From Mactra quadrangularis (lineage: Eukaryota > Mollusca > Bivalvia > Venerida > Mactridae): DNA of 64,000 nucleotides. This document shows positions 1 to 12,130 of this stretch, in pieces. The notes beneath the pieces were generated by a model. The model worked only from the letters and a program-made list of their open reading frames with translations. It had not been told where the DNA came from and made no database searches. Each line of letters starts with the position of its first letter. Position 1 is the stretch's first letter. A program made the position numbers and the translations under genes. The stretch is taken from positions 12,732,232 to 12,796,231 of the forward strand of contig CM046299.1 of the NCBI GenBank assembly GCA_025267735.1. Direction: 5' to 3'.

Positions 1-1296
1 CATAAACACTGTAATCATATTGTTGAAAATATTAAAATGACAGCTATTGACAGAAGAAATGAACTTAAATCTAAAATATCTGGTTCTATGACAGCAAGGG
101 CTATCAGAGACATCCACGATTATGTTAAGAATTGTAAAAGAGAGAAATCCAATGTCCAAAATGATGTACAAAATACGGTGCAGTCAATTCAATTACACAT
201 TGATGCTTTGAAAGATGAACTTGATCAATTCGGTAAAACAATGATTAAAGACGTAACTGAAAAGGAAACTGCAATCACTGATAAATTGGATAAGAATATA
301 CAAGAAGCTGAAAAGAGAGATAAAGCCACATTTGCTTCCATGGAAACACTGAAACAGATTGTTGATCGATCAAGAGATTTAGAGCTTGTGAATAAGTACA
401 AAGACGTACAAAAGGTAATTGCTGATGTAAAGAGATACGGCAAACCACCTCCAGCCACTAGTGTAAGATTCAAGTACAAGCCATTGATAAGCACTATTGG
501 TCCTGCTACTGGTAGACTTCGGGTGGATGCTTTTCTGAATAAACCGGTACAGTACATCGAGTCAGGCGCTTTACAATTTAACAAGTGTGTCACTTGTATA
601 TATCCAATTGATCATACAAAGGCTTGGATTGGGTTTAGAAAGTACATCCAGATTTGTGGTAAGGATGGTACGTACGGAGTTCGTGTCGATTGTGAAGAAA
701 GTGTGTCGGCTATTGATGCTAATCTTCATGGAACTATATTCGCTGCTTGTATTTCTACAGTGAGAGCAGTTACAAGCAAGATGACGACTAAGTACTTGTT
801 TAACTTATCACATGAACCGAGTGATATGAAAATAAACGATAAAGATCAGTTTATAATTAGCTTTAAAGACGCAAAAAGAGTGGCAACGTTCGACGCTAAA
901 GGAAAAGCAATACACGAGTTCGATATCCGCCATTTTGGATTTCGATTTGGTATTCGAATCAGTGAACCATGGAAAATGTCAGTGAGTGAGAACGAGGACA
1001 TTTATTTAACGGATTTCTCGTCTGAGGCTATTGGCGTCTTTGATCATCATGGAGAAATAAAGAACGCATTCGAAACTAAGGTATATCGTCATGCTTCGCT
1101 ATGTTGTGACCGTGGACTACTTTTTATCGCGGATTACAAAAGGGACTGTATTCATGCCTATTCACAAGAGGGACATTTACTTCAAACCTGCCAAACACCA
1201 GGTATTTATGCGCCATGCAGCATTGCCGTCGATGCTTCTGGTGACCTATGGGTAGGGACGTTCAGTGGTCTTACCAAAATTTACACCGCGCGTTAG
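1..1296 (+). CDS. TRIM-like protein with coiled coil and C-terminal beta-propeller (5' end outside window)
   Basis: The frame is open from base 1 to the TAG at 1294-1296. The first ATG is at 37, but the twelve codons before it (HKHCNHIVENIK) look like the last His/Cys of a B-box zinc finger, so 37 is probably internal. Counting from 37, residues about 35-135 are rich in K, E, D and Q and fit a coiled coil (DALKDELDQFGKTMIKD). Residues about 180-419 are beta-rich with NHL/propeller-like endings such as PCSIAVDASGDLWVGTFSG. This order (RING/B-box, coiled coil, propeller) is that of TRIM2/3/56/71-like E3 ligases, a family much expanded in bivalves. The RING is not in the window. No intron is seen in the 1.3 kb. 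The family is fairly certain; substrate and exact orthology are not. Confidence 0.8.
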   Translation, partial: HKHCNHIVENIKMTAIDRRNELKSKISGSMTARAIRDIHDYVKNCKREKSNVQNDVQNTVQSIQLHIDALKDELDQFGKTMIKDVTEKETAITDKLDKNIQEAEKRDKATFASMETLKQIVDRSRDLELVNKYKDVQKVIADVKRYGKPPPATSVRFKYKPLISTIGPATGRLRVDAFLNKPVQYIESGALQFNKCVTCIYPIDHTKAWIGFRKYIQICGKDGTYGVRVDCEESVSAIDANLHGTIFAACISTVRAVTSKMTTKYLFNLSHEPSDMKINDKDQFIISFKDAKRVATFDAKGKAIHEFDIRHFGFRFGIRISEPWKMSVSENEDIYLTDFSSEAIGVFDHHGEIKNAFETKVYRHASLCCDRGLLFIADYKRDCIHAYSQEGHLLQTCQTPGIYAPCSIAVDASGDLWVGTFSGLTKIYTAR

Positions 1297-1466
1297 TGTA
1301 AATCCTGGTGTGATTATACGCCATGTAGTTGTTTTCTAGAAGGGCATGGGTGTTTCAATTGCTGTCTTCTAATATATTTATGTTAGCAAGAAAAAATCTT
1401 TTTCAAATGAATGTAGCATTCTTTTATTTATGTAAAACAAACACTCATAATTGACTAATAGCACTC

Positions 1467-1486
1467 AATAAAATTATCTAAATAAA
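1467..1486 (+). promoter_or_regulatory. Polyadenylation signals of the TRIM-like gene
   Basis: Two AATAAA hexamers (1467-1472 and 1481-1486) lie about 170-190 bases after the TRIM-like stop. They fit a 3' UTR ending near 1500, only a few bases before the last exon of the converging minus-strand gene. Confidence 0.6.
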
Positions 1487-1509
1487 TATATGGCTGTGCC
1501 AACATTTTA

Positions 1510-1595
1510 TTATATTACAGTCTTTGCTCGGATGAATGGTAGATATTTATCGTCAAACTTTGAGCTTCTTGTTTCTGCAACCCCACCATCAAAAC
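1510..1595 (-). CDS. Terminal exon of the minus-strand gene
   Basis: The acceptor is a strong pyrimidine-rich TTTTTACTTGCAG ending at 1596. The exon begins with 2 nt that complete a Gly codon with the final G of exon 3009-3098. It encodes GFDGGVAETRSSKFDDKYLP and then FIRAKTVI before a TAA at 1510-1512. A minus-strand AATAAA overlaps the stop (1506-1511), so the 3' UTR may be very short. The open frame, matching phase and stop with a nearby poly(A) signal make this a credible last exon. Confidence 0.7.
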
Positions 1596-1683
1596 CTGCA
1601 AGTAAAAACGAAATGCTAGACATAAACGGATAAAAGTACATAAAACAATGTTATCGGTTAAAATACCGTTGCATTATGTCGTT

Positions 1684-2026
1684 ATGAACGTTCTCAATTT
1701 TTCACAAACTCGCATTCAAAGTAAACTTACCTTCATAATAACGACGTTAATATTACGTAGCGCTGACGTTGTGATTTTGTGTTATGTATGTAATTTTCTT
1801 GTAAATTAATTTTTGATGATTATTTCCTGTTCTTAATTATTTTTGTGACACTTAGCATCTGATTTGTTCAAAATTAATTTCACATAAGTCAACCGAAGTC
1901 CGCTTCTTTTTATTTTTGCAACTAATGTTTTTTATCACAGCGTCAGCGCAACGTAATATCAACGTCGTTATTATGAAGGTAAGTTTACTTTGAATGCGAT
2001 TTTGTGAAAAAATTGAGAACGTTCAT
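1684..2026. mobile_element. MITE with about 90-bp terminal inverted repeats
   Basis: Left arm 1684-1775 and right arm 1934-2026 are reverse complements with few differences (ends ATGAACGTTCTCAATTTTT). The 158-bp centre is AT-rich and has no ORF. This structure is typical of a non-autonomous DNA transposon; the superfamily is not clear and no convincing target duplication is seen. It lies in the last intron of the minus-strand gene. Confidence 0.85.
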
Positions 2027-3008
2027 TTTCCTTTTTTATTTCATTAAAATGACACAAAAAATGTGTATTTTTCGAAAATCGCGATAAGAATTTGACCATC
2101 TTGCTGCATAAACATCGGTAATTGCTGAAACTTTATGACGTGAAATTTCTGAATTCAGTAATGCAATGTACAATATTTACGACTAACATGACATTTAGAA
2201 AATCGGAACAAAATAATTGTACGCAACAACATTTCAGAAACATTTTGGTATGATTATCATTGGCCTCGGGCATTCAATTATTTAAATATGTGGGTTTAAT
2301 GTACTAGCATGCCTAGTTTTAGCGCGAACCATTGTGACGTCCATGACGTCGTGAAAATAACGACAACGTCGCTTAGGTTACCAGAAAAACTAACAAGAAG
2401 CATTCAGGTATCTGCCTGCCAACTTTTATCACAATCGGTGAACATGATATTTTTTGTTTGTTTTTATCTCCAAGTATACCGACCCACCTTAATTATATTA
2501 CACAGTACTTTAACAAGACAAAATGAAAATGAAAGTAAATGTTTCACTAGTTATAACATTTCAATGTACATATAAAAGTGCAAGCACTATAACTACTAGT
2601 AGTTCATGACATTTCTTAGTACATTCACACTATCAATAACAGTAAAAAGTGTAACCTGAAAAAATGTGATGAACAGTTAGCCAAATAAAATCATATTTAA
2701 ACAAGGTTTTCGATTCAAAAAGCTGTTTGAAATTGGGAACGAATAAATCGTTTGGAAATTAACGATTCCGGAAGTATGTGGTATCTGATTTCTCAGATTA
2801 CACTTTAAACCAAATTCACGGTGGCTATACCACATGACTATGACATCACACAAACTACGGTTTCAAGACGAAACAGTGAACAACCAAGCCTCGACTCAAA
2901 TATTAAAAGTTGAAATGGTAGCATTTGTGATGACATAGTCACGAGGTAGTGTCCACGTGAAATTGTAAATGAAAAAAGTCATGTGATATAAAAAGAGATG
3001 GTTCATAC

Positions 3009-3098
3009 CAAGATGTATTTCACATTTAGGATGATCTATTCTTCTACGTCTGGTGAACTTCTTTCCAGCTAGACTGGAGATACAATCAGTGTTTGGTT
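3009..3098 (-). CDS. Internal exon of the minus-strand gene
   Basis: A pyrimidine-rich acceptor (CTCTCCTCTCTTCATGTTAG) precedes the exon and CTTG/GTATGA follows. It starts with 2 nt and ends with 1 nt, matching both neighbours. It encodes a basic segment including ISSLAGKKFTRRRRIDHP. This resembles the end of the preceding exon (ISSLSGMNFSRRKFIEPP), so the two may be an internal protein repeat. Confidence 0.75.
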
Positions 3099-4670
3099 CT
3101 AACATGAAGAGAGGAGAGATAGATAGAAAACAATGATAGAAAGAATGTGCATTGATAAAACAAGAGCTGAAGATCATTATTTATATTAGTGCGGTTGGTA
3201 AATATTTTTTCTACAGGTCATTTGTAATTGTTATATGGGAAGAGGTAAGTAGAGATTATTTTGATACGACTCTGCAAGGAAGTCCGAAATCTGAAAATAT
3301 TTTCGTCTTGAAATTCGAAAAAAAACCATTTAAAGGAAAGGTCGATTTCCTTTGATACAATATGGTGAAATATATGGCACTGAAAATTGAAACTGCTTCA
3401 ATTAGCAGTTTATTAATAACCCATATGAACATTTGGACGTCTAGACAAACTAAAAATTCAAAGAATGGCTAAAATCAGTAATATTCACATAGGGCCACTG
3501 TTAAGTCTTATTGCTATAGGTAATATTTTACATGCAGTTAGATCGTGTGGATTAGCTAATTAAAAGTGTTGGTCGTAGTTATTAGATTTTTTATAATGAA
3601 GAAGATTGTGTTCAATTGTGTTATTCATAAATGAACTTCAGCGCTTGTTTTATTTTACATATGTTGGACACGACAGTGTGTCTAAATACTGATTCATTTA
3701 TTGTTAACGTTCAAAACAACAATTATTACGTTTACCTATAATTATTTCATCTTAATATAAAGATAAATACAAATGTAAAAAATATTTTGTTCGTTATGAA
3801 AATACATATAGTACTAAAAATTAATAGATCAAACCTTTAGAAATTAAACAAACTAATAACGTTTGTAACATTTTAAATCAATTAGCAGATTAGCAAAAGT
3901 TACGGTGTTGAGCAAATTAGAAAAAAGAAGTAGCCAAACACACGCGCCACAGCACACGGCTTCTAGACTCAATGACTTTTGGAAAGAGCTTAATAAATAT
4001 ATGATTATATGATTAGATAAATATAAAGCGGTTATTACCAATATATATGAAACAGTCAGTTAGACACACATTGTGGAGTGATGGAAAAAAGCAATTACAT
4101 CATGTGCAAAGATAGAAACTAGTTAGAGAACGGTAAAGTGATGAAATAGGTAAGAAAAGCAGGTCTATATGAGAGGAGGATGAATGATCATTACAAAGAA
4201 GATTTTATCAAAGCCAATGAGACTTATATTTGACATAGTCAGATTACATTGACTGATAAACTGACAATTTATGTTCTTTCCTGTATAAACAGAGCATAAA
4301 ACAAGTAATTTTCTGACCGAAACAATGAATAGCATTGCAATGTTTCATCCACGATATTTATTATGCTAACCAACACTTCGCGTAAATATAGCAGAAAAAC
4401 TTTTAAAATGAGTTCGTTGAAAAAGAGATTGAGGCACTTATCGATAAGAATCGAATCTAGCAAGCTAAAATTACATATAAATAGTAGTGAAACATAAACT
4501 ATAACATCAGAAAACGGTTTGTAAGAGCCTAGCAAAACTCATACGAGCAAAGCACCTATTCTAAACAAAGGCAAGCTATAATTGATGTTGATAGAAATGT
4601 TATAGCAGTGTAGTTGATGAAAAGAGAGAACACACGTTTTGGGGGTATATGAATTATGAAATAAAATTAC

Positions 4671-4895
4671 CACAAAATATGTGTCCAGATGGTGGCTCTA
4701 TGAACTTTCGTCTGCTAAAATTCATTCCCGATAAACTACTAATACTGATTCGTTCAGGCGTAGCACTTGGTAAAGATGTGGTTGTCGTCTCAGTGACTTC
4801 ATTTGGAAATGGCATTGTTCCTACGTGTCCCGCGCCTTGAGAGAATGCTGTCATTCTTGGATGTTCCAAATTTGGATATACCACACCTGTTGTGA
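4671..4895 (-). CDS. Internal exon of the minus-strand gene (225 bp)
   Basis: The acceptor TGTTTTACAG lies at 4896 and the donor TTTTGTG/GTAATT at 4670. The exon starts with 2 nt and ends with 1 nt. It encodes 74 codons rich in Thr, Ser and Pro (GVVYPNLEHPRMTAFSQGAG, then VTETTTTSLPSATPERI) and ends in a basic SLSGMNFSRRKF block that resembles the next exon. No domain is recognised. Coding composition, both splice sites and phase agree. Confidence 0.78.
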
Positions 4896-6789
4896 CTGTA
4901 AAACATAGAATGGATATAATGAGTTTCTGTTTTGAAATTTTAGAAGCAAGCGAAAAGCTAAACATAAACTTGAGCTATTTATTGAAGTATTTATTAACTG
5001 ACAGTAAAAAAGCCTGTAAAATATGAGTTAACTGATTCATTGTAATAAAACACGTCATGTAATTAAGAACGTCATAAATCATTTAGAAAAAAATAAAATT
5101 ATAATGAAAGGTTCATTGAAAATAAAACAGGTTAATTTGAAACATGTTGTCAATACTATTCTTGACGATTGTTGAATAAATATACATTATAAAGTATTCA
5201 TTGATGATAACCAATTTTAATAATCATGAAAATATACAAAGTGAATGTAATAGCATTGCATTCTTTACTATAGGTCCAGGGTTGCTTGCAAACGTGTTGG
5301 AACGTCATTGCTCAGAATTATAAAGCCTCTTTTCTATCTAATGAAGTTACAAAAAAATGTTACTTTTTTAGATGCAAATTCAAATATGATATAATTAACC
5401 TTGTTTTGATCAAATCATTTATTACTAACACCGCACTTTAATGATTGATGTTAAAACAGCAATCAAACTAACAGATAATTGTGTAAAATTTACAGATATA
5501 ACACTTTTCAGGCAGCACTGGTCATTCAACAACTACTAATGCAAGTTTATTTATACAACGAAAAATATTGCAATATTTTCGATTGTAATTTGCAAAGTAC
5601 ATATGCAAAAATAAAAAAGCAAACAATAGAATGTAAACCTGTTGTTTGTTGGTTACATAGGATTTTATGAAGGTTAGCATTAAGCAAATACTAATATAAA
5701 GCACCATCTAAAAGTCCTTGGGCAAAATTCTGTTAATAGAATTATACTGATTTAACATATATGAAAAGGAAACAAAGGCCCTTCTCAGCAAATACCAAAA
5801 TCAATACATACATGTATTTTAGATTATCCACGTATGATTCCAATATGTTCCGTGAATAAGTTTTCATTTTAGTTAAATATTAGCCGTGGCATTGTCAGTC
5901 TTTGTCAAAATTGCATTTGTCCAAGAACTTTGGAGGGTTTTGTAATTGTAAGGCATATTTAAGCAATTGACAAGCAATTGTAAACACCAAGCACGTTAAA
6001 TTTCATTCCATCAGATTTGTCAAAGAATTAGATATTTTGGACGATTATAATGCGTTATAGTATCACGCTCACTAGGCCAAATATTGTATAAACCGACGAA
6101 GAAAGAGAAATGTGACCAACAATATATTTAGTCAACAAAAAAATAACAGCTTTAAAATATCAGAATATTAGACAATTTGACAAATTTGTGAATGTGCTGA
6201 CAAAAACAAAATTATTGTAAAAAGTAGAAAATAAATTTTGAATACATTATTAGAGTTGATATAGAAAAAGATATTGTGACAAAACATTGTAAAAGTTTAT
6301 ATAGAAAAAAACAATTTGACAAAACATAAAAAGAATTGAGAAAAACTAAACTGTGATGAAATATTGATTAAGTCAAAAAGAATGTGACACTCTGAGTAAA
6401 GAGAGTGAAAGGAATCTTTCAGTTAATACAGAATATTAATAAATTATGATAAAGACTTGTTAGACACATGAGTATACATGTAATACTGAATTCAGACCAA
6501 ATATATCAACCTGTTCATGATGAAATAGAAGACATTAATTGAGCACAACCATTTAACATTATATTGACTGATACTTTATATAATACCAATACATTTGGAA
6601 AGCGTTTCTACTTACAACTTGCCTATCTGTAGTGAGTTATGTTATCACAGAGATAGGACAATATTATTTCATTATACTAGCAGAATACAATGATAGCACT
6701 ACGGTATTTTAACTTTTCCGGAGGCTAACGCACAAGGGATGGTTAAAACTAAACAAAACTAGGTTATAGGTCAACACTAATATTCTTAC
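4896..6789. other. Intron without recognised genes
   Basis: AT-rich intronic DNA. From about 6090 to 6400 it is A-rich with loosely repeated TTTGACAAA and TGTGACAAAACAT words. I see no RNA gene or element boundary in it. Confidence 0.4.
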
Positions 6790-6816
6790 CCTGTCTAACA
6801 TTCCGAGAATCGAAAG
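6790..6816 (-). CDS. 27-bp microexon of the minus-strand gene
   Basis: The acceptor TTTACACTTGTAG and donor CAGG/GTAAGA flank 27 bases that stay open in the required phase (2 nt in, 1 nt out) and encode FDSRNVRQ. It joins 7533-7605 to 4671-4895 in frame. Short exons can arise by chance, so support rests on the phase match and good splice sites. Confidence 0.5.
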
Positions 6817-6966
6817 CTACAAGTGTAAACATTATATAATGTTAACAATACGACAAATATATTTGGACAAGAAGATGACATGTCAGTGAAATACGATAAA
6901 ATACCGCGTGCATATAAAATGGTTATTCTTTGATAAATGTTTACTATGCTTAAAAGATGGGGACAA

Positions 6967-7222
6967 TGGTTATACAATGTATGTGAAGACAGCATAACAT
7001 CAGTACAGCAGTACAACAGTAAATCCTTATTGATAGAATTTTCATCAGTACAGCAGTACAACAGTAAATCCGTACTGACAGAATGTTCACCAGTACAGCA
7101 GTAAACACTTACTGTTTGATTCTAACAGTAAGGGTTTACTGTTGTACTGGTGAAAATTCAAACAGTAAGGGATTACTGCTGTACTGGTGAACTGATGTTA
7201 CTGCTGTCTTCACATACACGGT
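6967..7222. repeat. Palindromic element built from GTACAGCAGTA repeats
   Basis: The outer arms (around TATGTGAAGACAGCATAACATC at the left and GATGTTACTGCTGTCTTCACATA at the right) are inverted. Inside are head-to-tail and inverted copies of a roughly 45-bp unit carrying CAGTACAGCAGTACAACAGT. A related array lies at 35500-35675. This looks like a fold-back MITE family with internal tandem units. Confidence 0.75.
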
Positions 7223-7532
7223 TATACACACTTCTGGCGAAGCCCAAATTCGGAGAAGCGTAGCCCAGCTTCAAACTAATGGCTTTTGTGTATATTTCCA
7301 TGCGATTTAAGTAAAATTAATTCATAGGTTTATAGCATTATATTTAATACTGCGTTCACATAGGTTACGTCTTTTCCGGTAAGATCTGTTAAATAAATCA
7401 TTTCAATGACAATGACAATGGAAACGGGTTTGAGGAACCGGTTTTTCTTGAAATAATACAGCAATGGTCTTAAAATGCAGGGTGAGGACGAGGATCACTA
7501 TATTTTGGGGTTGGTACTGTTACATCACTTAC

Positions 7533-7605
7533 TGTTAAATGGTGGAGGAACCTTCCGTTTTCTGAGTAAATATCGATGTGGATTTATTGCTGAAGGCAAA
7601 CTTGT
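7533..7605 (-). CDS. Internal exon of the minus-strand gene (73 bp)
   Basis: It has a strong acceptor (TTTTTTTCTGTTTTTCAG) and a strong donor (TTTAACA/GTAAGTG). The exon starts in phase 0 and ends with 1 nt, encoding TSLPSAINPHRYLLRKRKV then PPPFN. The TSLPSA start recurs in exon 4671-4895. The preceding exon has not been placed. Confidence 0.65.
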
Positions 7606-7997
7606 CTGAAAAACAGAAAAAAACAAATTGTAGAACAGAATGGAACAAACTTTCATTGACTCACGTCACGAACTACGACGGATTACATTCTGTACACAAA
7701 CGGTCTGACCGACCTTTGTACGGAGACGCCGAGCATCATGGGTAAAACTGTTTATTTACCTGAAACACGTGGCAATGCTAACATTCTAATAATTTCCCCC
7801 ATCAAGTATACTGAACAAATATAGTATGTATTTCGTGTCTACTTGATAAAATTTAACTATCCAACCAACTATCCGCATTAAATTAAACTTTTTTAACCGG
7901 TAGTTAAACCTCCATCATAACGTGTTTACATGTGTCATTCTTTACACAGACATTTAAAATCGAAAGTATACTACAGGGTTTAACTATGCATCTATAC

Positions 7998-8162
7998 CTT
8001 TAAAGGTTTAAAAGTACTTGTATCTATGGATTCATATTCCTGTAGCTGTAAGTGATCATTTATTTCACATTTTAACAATGATTTTGTCAAAACACGAAAA
8101 TATTCAACGATTTTGTCTTCATGCGCCGCACTATATTCTGTTGCGTACCAAAACGCCGAATT
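7998..8162 (-). CDS. Possible exon of the minus-strand gene
   Basis: This is an open 55-codon segment (AFWYATEYSAAHEDKIVEYF and so on) between a CTTTCCAG acceptor and an AAAG/GTATAG donor, in phase 0 at both ends. It would fit just before exon 7533-7605, but the exon before it would also have to end in phase 0, which 11646-11805 does not. A 62-bp piece of it is repeated at 8604-8665. It may be a real exon, an exon of another gene, or chance. Confidence 0.3.
8076..8137 (+). repeat. 62-bp direct repeat, copy 1
   Basis: It differs from copy 2 at 8604-8665 at one visible base, whereas the flanks are unrelated. It overlaps the possible exon 7998-8162. Confidence 0.85.
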
Positions 8163-8603
8163 CTGGAAAGCGTTGTGCATCTTAGTATTGAGGTGATATC
8201 TTCACCTTCTATTTATAGAATGCGATGCGTTATAAAAATACACATGCGAAATTCTACTTGTGCTCCGTTCAAATGAAGCCTAGATTTTGTTGCTGAATTA
8301 TATTGGCATTGAGCTGTCCGTAGAATGATTTGTTGAAACCCGATCATGAGTTACGTCAGTGTTTGGACTACAGTCGACTTGTTTGGCATGTATTAAATTT
8401 AACGACAAACTGATATCGTTAAAATGTGGGTCAATTCAAAGTTGATCAGTTTCATTGAAGCAGACAGTCAACGCCAAAGTTACGTCGCCGACTTAAGAAA
8501 TTCTTATAAAAATGTTGTTTATCTAATCAACGACATGTTTGTAACACTCAATTCATTAAAATCATTTTTATAAACAAATACAAATGCCATTTCATAATGA
8601 CAC

Positions 8604-8665
8604 CAATGATTTTGTCAAAACACGAAAAAATTCAACGATTTTGTCTTCATGCGCCGCACTATATT
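8604..8665 (+). repeat. 62-bp direct repeat, copy 2
   Basis: A near-perfect copy of 8076-8137 with abrupt ends, 467 bp downstream of it. It looks like a recent short duplication or a gene-conversion patch. Confidence 0.85.
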
Positions 8666-8742
8666 AGTACTAGTTACGTCAGGAAATTTTGTATGTCTCA
8701 ATACAAGGATGTAACCATTGCGGGGAGATTGCCATTTTCAGC

Positions 8743-10518
8743 TTAAGGTAGGCAGATACAATGTTTCATAAAAATCAAAAGTCAGTCAAACTTCACGAAA
8801 GTCGGTGTACATGTAGAGTCACAATTGTATTTTATAAACATGACAATTATTTTCATTTTCATCGCGACTTCACCATGGCAACGACGTGTAATCGTCACAC
8901 GTATAAAACACGTGTAGAAAACGTCGCGTAGAAATTCATCATATGTATTTTTGAATACATGTATATGTTTGTTTATCATAATATTTTTGAATAATATGTT
9001 TGTTTATCATAATACTGCATTTTGATCATGGCACTCTTCCTGTCTTCGATTATAGGAGGTTGAATTTTAAACATTATGAATTTTTCAAACGGGTAATAAG
9101 TTCAGAAATATATGAAATGGACATTGCAAATTTACCAAATAATCCATTTTAAAGTGTACACGTATTCATTAATATTGTTTAAAAATTTCTCTCAAGATGA
9201 AAGAAATATTAAATCAATTTCAATATACAATGTAGTTATTTAATTAAATATAGGGAGGCAAGACAGGATAGAGCGCCATGATCGTGTGACCACATACACG
9301 ACTCATGCAGTTTGTTTCGTCATCTCAGGATGACGAACACAGAAAACAAAGCGTTTGATCAAGTCCTAGCAAAGCATCAACAGCTCTGGTAACCATGCCA
9401 TATTTCCCTTCTCTAAATAAGGAATGACTTGGTGTTTGGGAACGACCAGAGCCAGTAAAATGCTTCGCCAGAAAAAGGCACACGCTTGACAAATTGAACA
9501 GACACAGCTTGTCTGTTTGTTACAAGAAAGTCTATGGATCTATATACAAAATATTAATTACAAGGTTTTTAGTTTAATCATACCGCTGTACATTATTTAT
9601 CAGTATGTCAAAAAAATCGTACAAGGGATCATTTTACTTGAAATTTCATAACTAGCATTAATACGTTTTTTTCAAATCATAATTTAATTGCCTTTTTTAA
9701 TTTGATAGTGCAGTTTATTTGTATTTGATAACAACTCACAATATTTAGGATTCATCTTCCAAAATTATCTTCCCCATATTTTTAATGTCCTTTTTACAGT
9801 ATTTAACTATTGTTACATGCTCTGTCCTTTAGGACCCAAATAGTGCAGTCGGCTAAGGGGAAGGAAGGGAAATGAACTTATGCAAATTTCAAGAGGTCAC
9901 TGGTTCGAATCCTAGCAATGTCCAAATTTTTATTTTTATTTTTATATTTTATATTATATATATTTACGTATTAAGAGGTAACATTGACATGTTGAGATAT
10001 ATAATCTTATGCATATTTTAAAATGAATAGTGTTATGTTTACGTTTTATTATGGTTACTTTAAGCTGTACATATATTAGACTTATACAATTACACAATCA
10101 TGTATCATTACTTGAATTATTGAAATATAAAATAAATATTTCAAAATGCATTTGTTTTCTTTATTTTTTTAAATAGATAATTTATAATATTAGTCCAGTA
10201 CCATGATATGTGTGTCTTAGTGTCATCATTTACATCAGATGTATTCCAAAACAATGCTTTACCATAATGATTACGCTGTTAAACATTTTAAAAGAAGTTT
10301 CGAGCTTGTTAACACATTAAAACGTCATTTTAACTAGCGCGAGTTTTCTACACGTGTTTTATACGTGTGACGATTACACGTCGTTGCCATGGTGACGTCG
10401 CGATAAAAATGAAAAAAATCGTCATATTTATAAAATACAATTATGACTCTACATGTACATCGACTTTCGTGAAGTTTGACTGACTTTTGATTTTTATAAA
10501 ACGTTCAACCTACCTTAA
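8743..10518. mobile_element. 1.8-kb element with about 190-bp terminal inverted repeats
   Basis: The left arm (8743-8932) and right arm (10331-10518) are reverse complements, including the blocks AAAAATCAAAAGTCAGTCAAA and CCATGGCAACGACGTGTAATC. No transposase ORF lies inside. The interior holds a second, smaller inverted pair (9023-9056 with 9250-9283) and a tRNA-headed insertion at 9832. This is a non-autonomous DNA transposon of unassigned superfamily. Confidence 0.8.
9832..9955 (+). mobile_element. tRNA-like SINE, family C, copy 1
   Basis: It starts GGACCCAAATAGTGCAGTCGG (A-box-like), has GGTTCGAATCC (B box) at about 9902, and ends in a T-rich ATTTTTATTTTTATTT tail. The region between the boxes is longer than in a tRNA. 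The copy at 20332 has the same head, spacing and tail, so this is a dispersed family and not a tRNA gene. Confidence 0.6.
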
Positions 10519-11645
10519 TGGATAGAAAGAATAATGTCGAGGGCATAATTGAAAATATGCTTAGCATGGAAGGCATTCATGTTGCTCAATATCATTCATT
10601 AACATTTAAGAAGTATTGTGTGGTAAAATGGAAAGCTGCGTTGTGTTTTGGTAATTTTAGAAATGTTTATATTTCTTACCGAATCACACATAGGTAACAT
10701 CATTTCTGATCTAACATCAAAATGGCTGCCTGTTATATTTATTGGTACTGAAAAAGAGAAAAAGAAAAGATCACTTTATTTTTATCCCAGAGTCACAGTA
10801 ACTTAGAACGGGGTCTATAGCACTAACAGCACAATCGATGATAATCATTTGAGGTTGTCATTTTGTCAGGAAAGTAAAGGTATTTGGGGGAAGATAAATT
10901 GACGTTTAATTCAAGCTAATGTAATTGAAGTTGTAACGAAAATTTAAAAGTCAGAGCACTGAATAAACGATAAATTGAAAGTAAGGAATAGAGCCGATGA
11001 CAAACAGATGATGAAGAATTTAAAGGGAGTGGGTTTCTATGATAGTATTATTGAACTCTTACAATCGTCCAATCAAGATGACAATTCTAAATGCTCTTCG
11101 CTTAAACTCGGTATGAGACAAGGTTTGTTTTATTGACTTACTGTACACAAAAGTTCATGTTTCTTAAAGTTCATTGGACTTCTCATTAAGGTCCGTCAAG
11201 GTGGTGACAACAGAGCACAATTTAATCACTACCATGAAATCAGGAGACTTATGAGTGCTCAATTATCAGTTTCAGCCGACATGGCCAATACTGTACAGTT
11301 CGAAGTGCTTTATGAATTGAAAGTCATGGTACGAAATACACTTAAGATTAATGTCTACAATTGAGTCGGAGATACTAAAGGACTCAGAATAAGACCACTG
11401 CGTGAAAGTTTTCGCTTGATATCAGCAATGAAATGCTTTCATGCATAGAATTATAAAGTCATCTTTTAATTAAGCACAAATTTGTGACAAGAACATTGTC
11501 ATATCTTGTCGCTAAACATGTGAGGAAATGATTTGCGAAAGAAACATATTAAAACTGAAGGCTCTGGAAAGCGAGTACATTGACTGTTCAAATTCAGAAG
11601 TGTCACAATTTAATGATCTCTCCCCAACAAACAATGAAATATTAC
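10519..11645. other. Intron stretch without recognised features
   Basis: Unique-looking AT-rich sequence. One phase-compatible exon of the minus-strand gene should lie between 7605 and 11646, but I could not find a convincing one here. Confidence 0.4.
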
Positions 11646-11805
11646 CTATTCCTTCTATCGGTTTTTCTTTCTCATCTTTATGTACAATATGTAATGGTTC
11701 AGTTTTTGGTCTATCTTTATAAGATACTGTATACATTGAATCATCAGGTTTGTTTGGTTCCTGTGGACCTCCTGAACTAACCCACGATTGTACATTGCAT
11801 ACAGG
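11646..11805 (-). CDS. Internal exon of the minus-strand gene (160 bp)
   Basis: The acceptor CTTTATATTTTCAG is strong. The donor ATAG/GTAATA is good. The exon starts in phase 0, matching the phase-0 end of exon 14336-14504, and ends with 1 nt. It encodes PVCNVQSWVSSGGPQEPNKP, then KDRPKTEPLHIVHKDEKEK. The sequence is charged and Pro-rich, with no membrane segment. The frame stays open past the chosen donor to 11515, so a longer or terminal form cannot be excluded. Confidence 0.7.
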
Positions 11806-11931
11806 CTGAAAATATAAAGAATAAGACTCTAACATGATGTGGAATTTTCTCTATGTAATAATTTTCGCTTTACTGACCTCATTGATTATTGTAAAATCAT
11901 GCGAGTTTTTACAATTTTTAGTCCCAATGAC

Positions 11932-12130
11932 GCTTTTCACAAAAAAAATACGATAAAAATCATCGTAAGTCAAAAGCAAGAAGCATTAGTTATACCATCA
12001 TTTTTGGCCGATCAATACCAAATATTATTAAATTTGTAGAAAACATATATCGTATACCTTTCGAAAATCATATCATAGTTCTGACTTTGAACTACAAAAC
12101 TATGAATTTCACTCACTTTTTTCGTATTTT
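11932..12130. repeat. Degenerate copy of the TTACGAA MITE
   Basis: It shares several blocks with the element at 15648-15858 (GCTTTTCACAAAAA, CGTAAGTCAAAAGCA, ATCATATCATAGTT) in the same order, but the terminal repeats are decayed. Confidence 0.6.
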
